Assembly: GCA_030529095.1 (NCBI GenBank)
Contig: JAUMXN010000006.1
Location: 1 to 38,911 of the forward strand
Length of the DNA stretch: 38,911 nt
Source: Candidatus Saccharimonadota bacterium
GTDB lineage: Bacteria; Patescibacteriota; Saccharimonadia; Saccharimonadales; Saccharimonadaceae
Direction: 5' to 3'
The stretch's first letter is position 1, and every line of letters starts with the position of its first letter. The notes beneath the pieces were generated by a model, which saw only the letters and a list, made by a program, of their open reading frames with translations, was not told the origin of the DNA and did no database searches. Below are positions 37,313 through 38,911 of the stretch, in pieces. The position numbers and the translations under genes are program-made.

Positions 37313-38148
37313 TGAGTATTAAAGCTTATCGCCCAGTTACTCCGGCTCAGCGTCAAAAAACGACCGAAGATTACGATCAAATCACGACCAAGAAGCCGAT
37401 GAAGTCCTTGCTTCAAGCTAAGAAGCAACAAGCTGGTAAAAACAACCAAGGTCGCATTACCGTGCGCCATCGTGGTGGCGGCGTCAAACGCCATTACCGC
37501 ATCCTCACCCACAACTTGCCAAAGAATCTTACTTTGACCGTTGAGGAAATCGAATACGATCCAAACCGTAGCGCTCGTATCGCTCGCGTTAAAGATCAAA
37601 ACGGTGTCTACTACTATGTTGTCGCTGACACCAAAATGACCAAAGGTACCAAATTCTCCACCGGCGACGAAGCCGCTGTAGAAGATTCCAACCGTATGCC
37701 ACTCGAAAATATCCCAGTTGGTACTTTCGTTTACGCTATCGAAATCACCCCAGGCCGCGGTGCCCAAATGGTCCGCGCTGCTGGTGCTTCCGCTCAGCTC
37801 ATGGCAAAGGAAAATGGCTACGCCACTCTTAAAATGCCATCAGGTGAAGTTCGCAAAGTTCTTTCTACCTGCGAAGCATCAATCGGTGTCGTTTCTAACC
37901 TCCAACACCAAAACGTCAAGATCGGCTCAGCTGGTCGCCGCCGCCGCAAAGGCATTCGCCCAACGGTCCGCGGTGTCGTGATGAACGCAACCGACCACCC
38001 ACACGGTGGTGGTGACGGCGGTCGTCACGGTACTGGTAAAGCTCCACGTACTCCATGGGGTCAATTGACGCTTGGGTTTAGGACTCGCCATAATAAGAAA
38101 ACTAATAAAATGATCGTGCGCAGTCGCCACGAAGGAAAGAGGAAATAA
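37312..38148 (+). CDS. rplB: Ribosomal protein uL2
   Basis: This protein has 278 residues. It is an RNA-binding protein essential for subunit joining and peptidyl transfer. [17 protein letters not shown], the central SH3-like barrel, and [21 protein letters not shown] with the conserved catalytic-site histidine region are all present. Length is typical. The start shares an A with the rplW stop, and its own stop overlaps rpsS in the same way. Confidence 0.97.
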   Translation: MSIKAYRPVTPAQRQKTTEDYDQITTKKPMKSLLQAKKQQAGKNNQGRITVRHRGGGVKRHYRILTHNLPKNLTLTVEEIEYDPNRSARIARVKDQNGVYYYVVADTKMTKGTKFSTGDEAAVEDSNRMPLENIPVGTFVYAIEITPGRGAQMVRAAGASAQLMAKENGYATLKMPSGEVRKVLSTCEASIGVVSNLQHQNVKIGSAGRRRRKGIRPTVRGVVMNATDHPHGGGDGGRHGTGKAPRTPWGQLTLGFRTRHNKKTNKMIVRSRHEGKRK

Positions 38149-38441
38149 TGTCTCGCAGTCTTAAGAAAGGTCTATTTATAGACTACAAACTCGCGAAGAA
38201 GGTTGCTGCTCTCTCCGCCGAAGATCGCACCGTGATCAAAACCTGGGCTCGTCAGTCGACAATTTCTCCAGAAATGGTCGGACGCACTATCGCAGTCCAC
38301 AATGGTCGCGTGCATGTTCCAGTTTTCATTTCTGAAAACATGGTCGGTCACAAACTCGGCGAGTTTGCGCCAACCCGTAAATTTAAGCGCCACGGTGGTA
38401 AGAAAGCCGCTGAGGCCGCAGCTGCAAAGGGGAGTAACTAA
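38148..38441 (+). CDS. rpsS: Ribosomal protein uS19
   Basis: This 97-residue small-subunit head protein has [37 protein letters not shown] and [17 protein letters not shown], all typical. A short Ala-rich tail follows. It is translated by coupling to rplB (TAATG) and followed after 2 nt by rplV. Confidence 0.97.
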   Translation: MSRSLKKGLFIDYKLAKKVAALSAEDRTVIKTWARQSTISPEMVGRTIAVHNGRVHVPVFISENMVGHKLGEFAPTRKFKRHGGKKAAEAAAAKGSN

Positions 38442-38443
38442 TT

Positions 38444-38854
38444 ATGACTACTCACTTTGCCCACGCATATGAAAAAGGCATCGACAGCCAGCCACGCAAA
38501 ACTAGCATTGTTGCTAGCTTGGTCCGCGATCGCTATGTCTCAGATGCTATCGTTATCTTGGAAAACACCCCACGCCGCGCCGCTAAGGCCGTCCGTAAAG
38601 CTATTGAGTCTGCCAACGCAAACCTTCTCAATAACTCCAAAGTTTCCATTGATCCAAAAACTATTCGTATCGCTCGTATCTCAGTGACCGCCGGAACCCG
38701 CATGCGTCGCTATGTTCCAGCTTCACGTGGACGCGCTTTGCCATACGAAAAGATTTCAAGCAACATTTTCGTCGAGGTCGCCGGCGAAGAGAAAGTAAAG
38801 AAGGCCGCCGAAGCTAAGAAAGCCGAACCGGCTAAAGAAAAGGAGAACAAGTAA
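38444..38854 (+). CDS. rplV: Ribosomal protein uL22 with charged tail
   Basis: This protein has 136 residues. The core (about 1-112) has VASLVRDRYVSDAIVILENTPRRAAKAVRKAIESA and the conserved basic loop AGTRMRRYVPASRGRA-type end that reaches into the exit tunnel. Residues about 113-136 form a Lys/Ala/Glu tail, as in uL23. GGGGAG lies near the start within the end of rpsS. Confidence 0.95.
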   Translation: MTTHFAHAYEKGIDSQPRKTSIVASLVRDRYVSDAIVILENTPRRAAKAVRKAIESANANLLNNSKVSIDPKTIRIARISVTAGTRMRRYVPASRGRALPYEKISSNIFVEVAGEEKVKKAAEAKKAEPAKEKENK

Positions 38855-38855
38855 T

Positions 38856-38911
38856 ATGGGTCAGAAGGTTAATCCCATCTCTTACCGTCTCCAAGTCAGC
38901 AAAGACTGGTC
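38856..38911 (+). CDS. rpsC: Ribosomal protein uS3, 5' end only
   Basis: The window ends 56 nt into this gene. The translated start MGQKVNPISYRLQVSKDW matches the highly conserved uS3 N-terminus (MGQKVNPxxxRL). AAGGAG lies about 9 nt before the ATG, and the gene order rplV-rpsC is the usual S10 operon order. Confidence 0.9.
   Translation, partial: MGQKVNPISYRLQVSKDW

Overview
The window looks like part of a small-genome Candidatus Phyla Radiation bacterium, most likely Candidatus Saccharibacteria (TM7). This is inferred from protein style and gene order. Core genes include a YabE-like G5/3D cell-wall protein next to ksgA, serS-hpf-secA, a MurD/MurL pair, a release factor 2 gene and an S10-type ribosomal protein operon. 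TGA is used as a stop codon, including by prfB itself, so the UGA-glycine code of Gracilibacteria/SR1 does not apply.

Layout. 1-2646: end of a tRNA-Val gene, an Asp/Glu racemase-family gene coupled to an unknown gene (minus strand), and a divergent cysteine-rich unknown gene. About 2660-10365: an AT-rich integrated element with a phage-like small protein, two translationally coupled zinc-ribbon-array/PD-(D/E)XK nuclease-like proteins, a MerR-like regulator behind a 10-bp palindrome, a 51-residue protein and a large serine recombinase whose reading frame runs antisense into the 3' half of tRNA-Phe. 10360-12341: tRNA-Phe, hisS and an Erm/KsgA-family methyltransferase. 12334-13616: a DsbA-like protein and a membrane protein with an intramembrane CPTC motif (minus). 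13777-13933: a probable stand-alone small RNA. 13961-20238: G5/3D protein, ksgA, serS, hpf, secA. 20264-24869: an M16 peptidase, an ArsP_2-type permease (minus), murD and murL. 24906-25312: a small gene behind a structured leader (minus). 25350-27285: a two-gene ABC exporter. 27300-27764: an unknown gene (minus). 27898-31088: four consecutive one-gene cassettes, each with its own promoter, structured leader and terminator. 31094-34436: dus, an AlkD-like gene, a metallo-hydrolase and prfB. 34414-35515: a three-gene operon of unknown small proteins behind a fully consensus promoter. 35551-38911: rplC-rplD-rplW-rplB-rpsS-rplV-rpsC (cut by the window end).

Two expression styles are visible. Many core transcription units have a TATAAT-type box only 6-8 nt before the ATG and no Shine-Dalgarno sequence, so they are predicted to be leaderless. 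Unknown or accessory genes instead have leaders and strong G-rich ribosome binding sites, often GGGGG.

The most unusual structure is the array at 27.9-31.1 kb. All four leaders can fold into a hairpin whose apical loop carries GGYTAGG, and the stop-codon region of each gene carries the complementary CCTARCC, matching its own leader over 8-12 bp. Sequence differences between cassettes are largely compensated on both sides. This suggests selected 5'-leader/stop-codon pairing, or cassette-flanking inverted repeats, of a kind I do not recognise.
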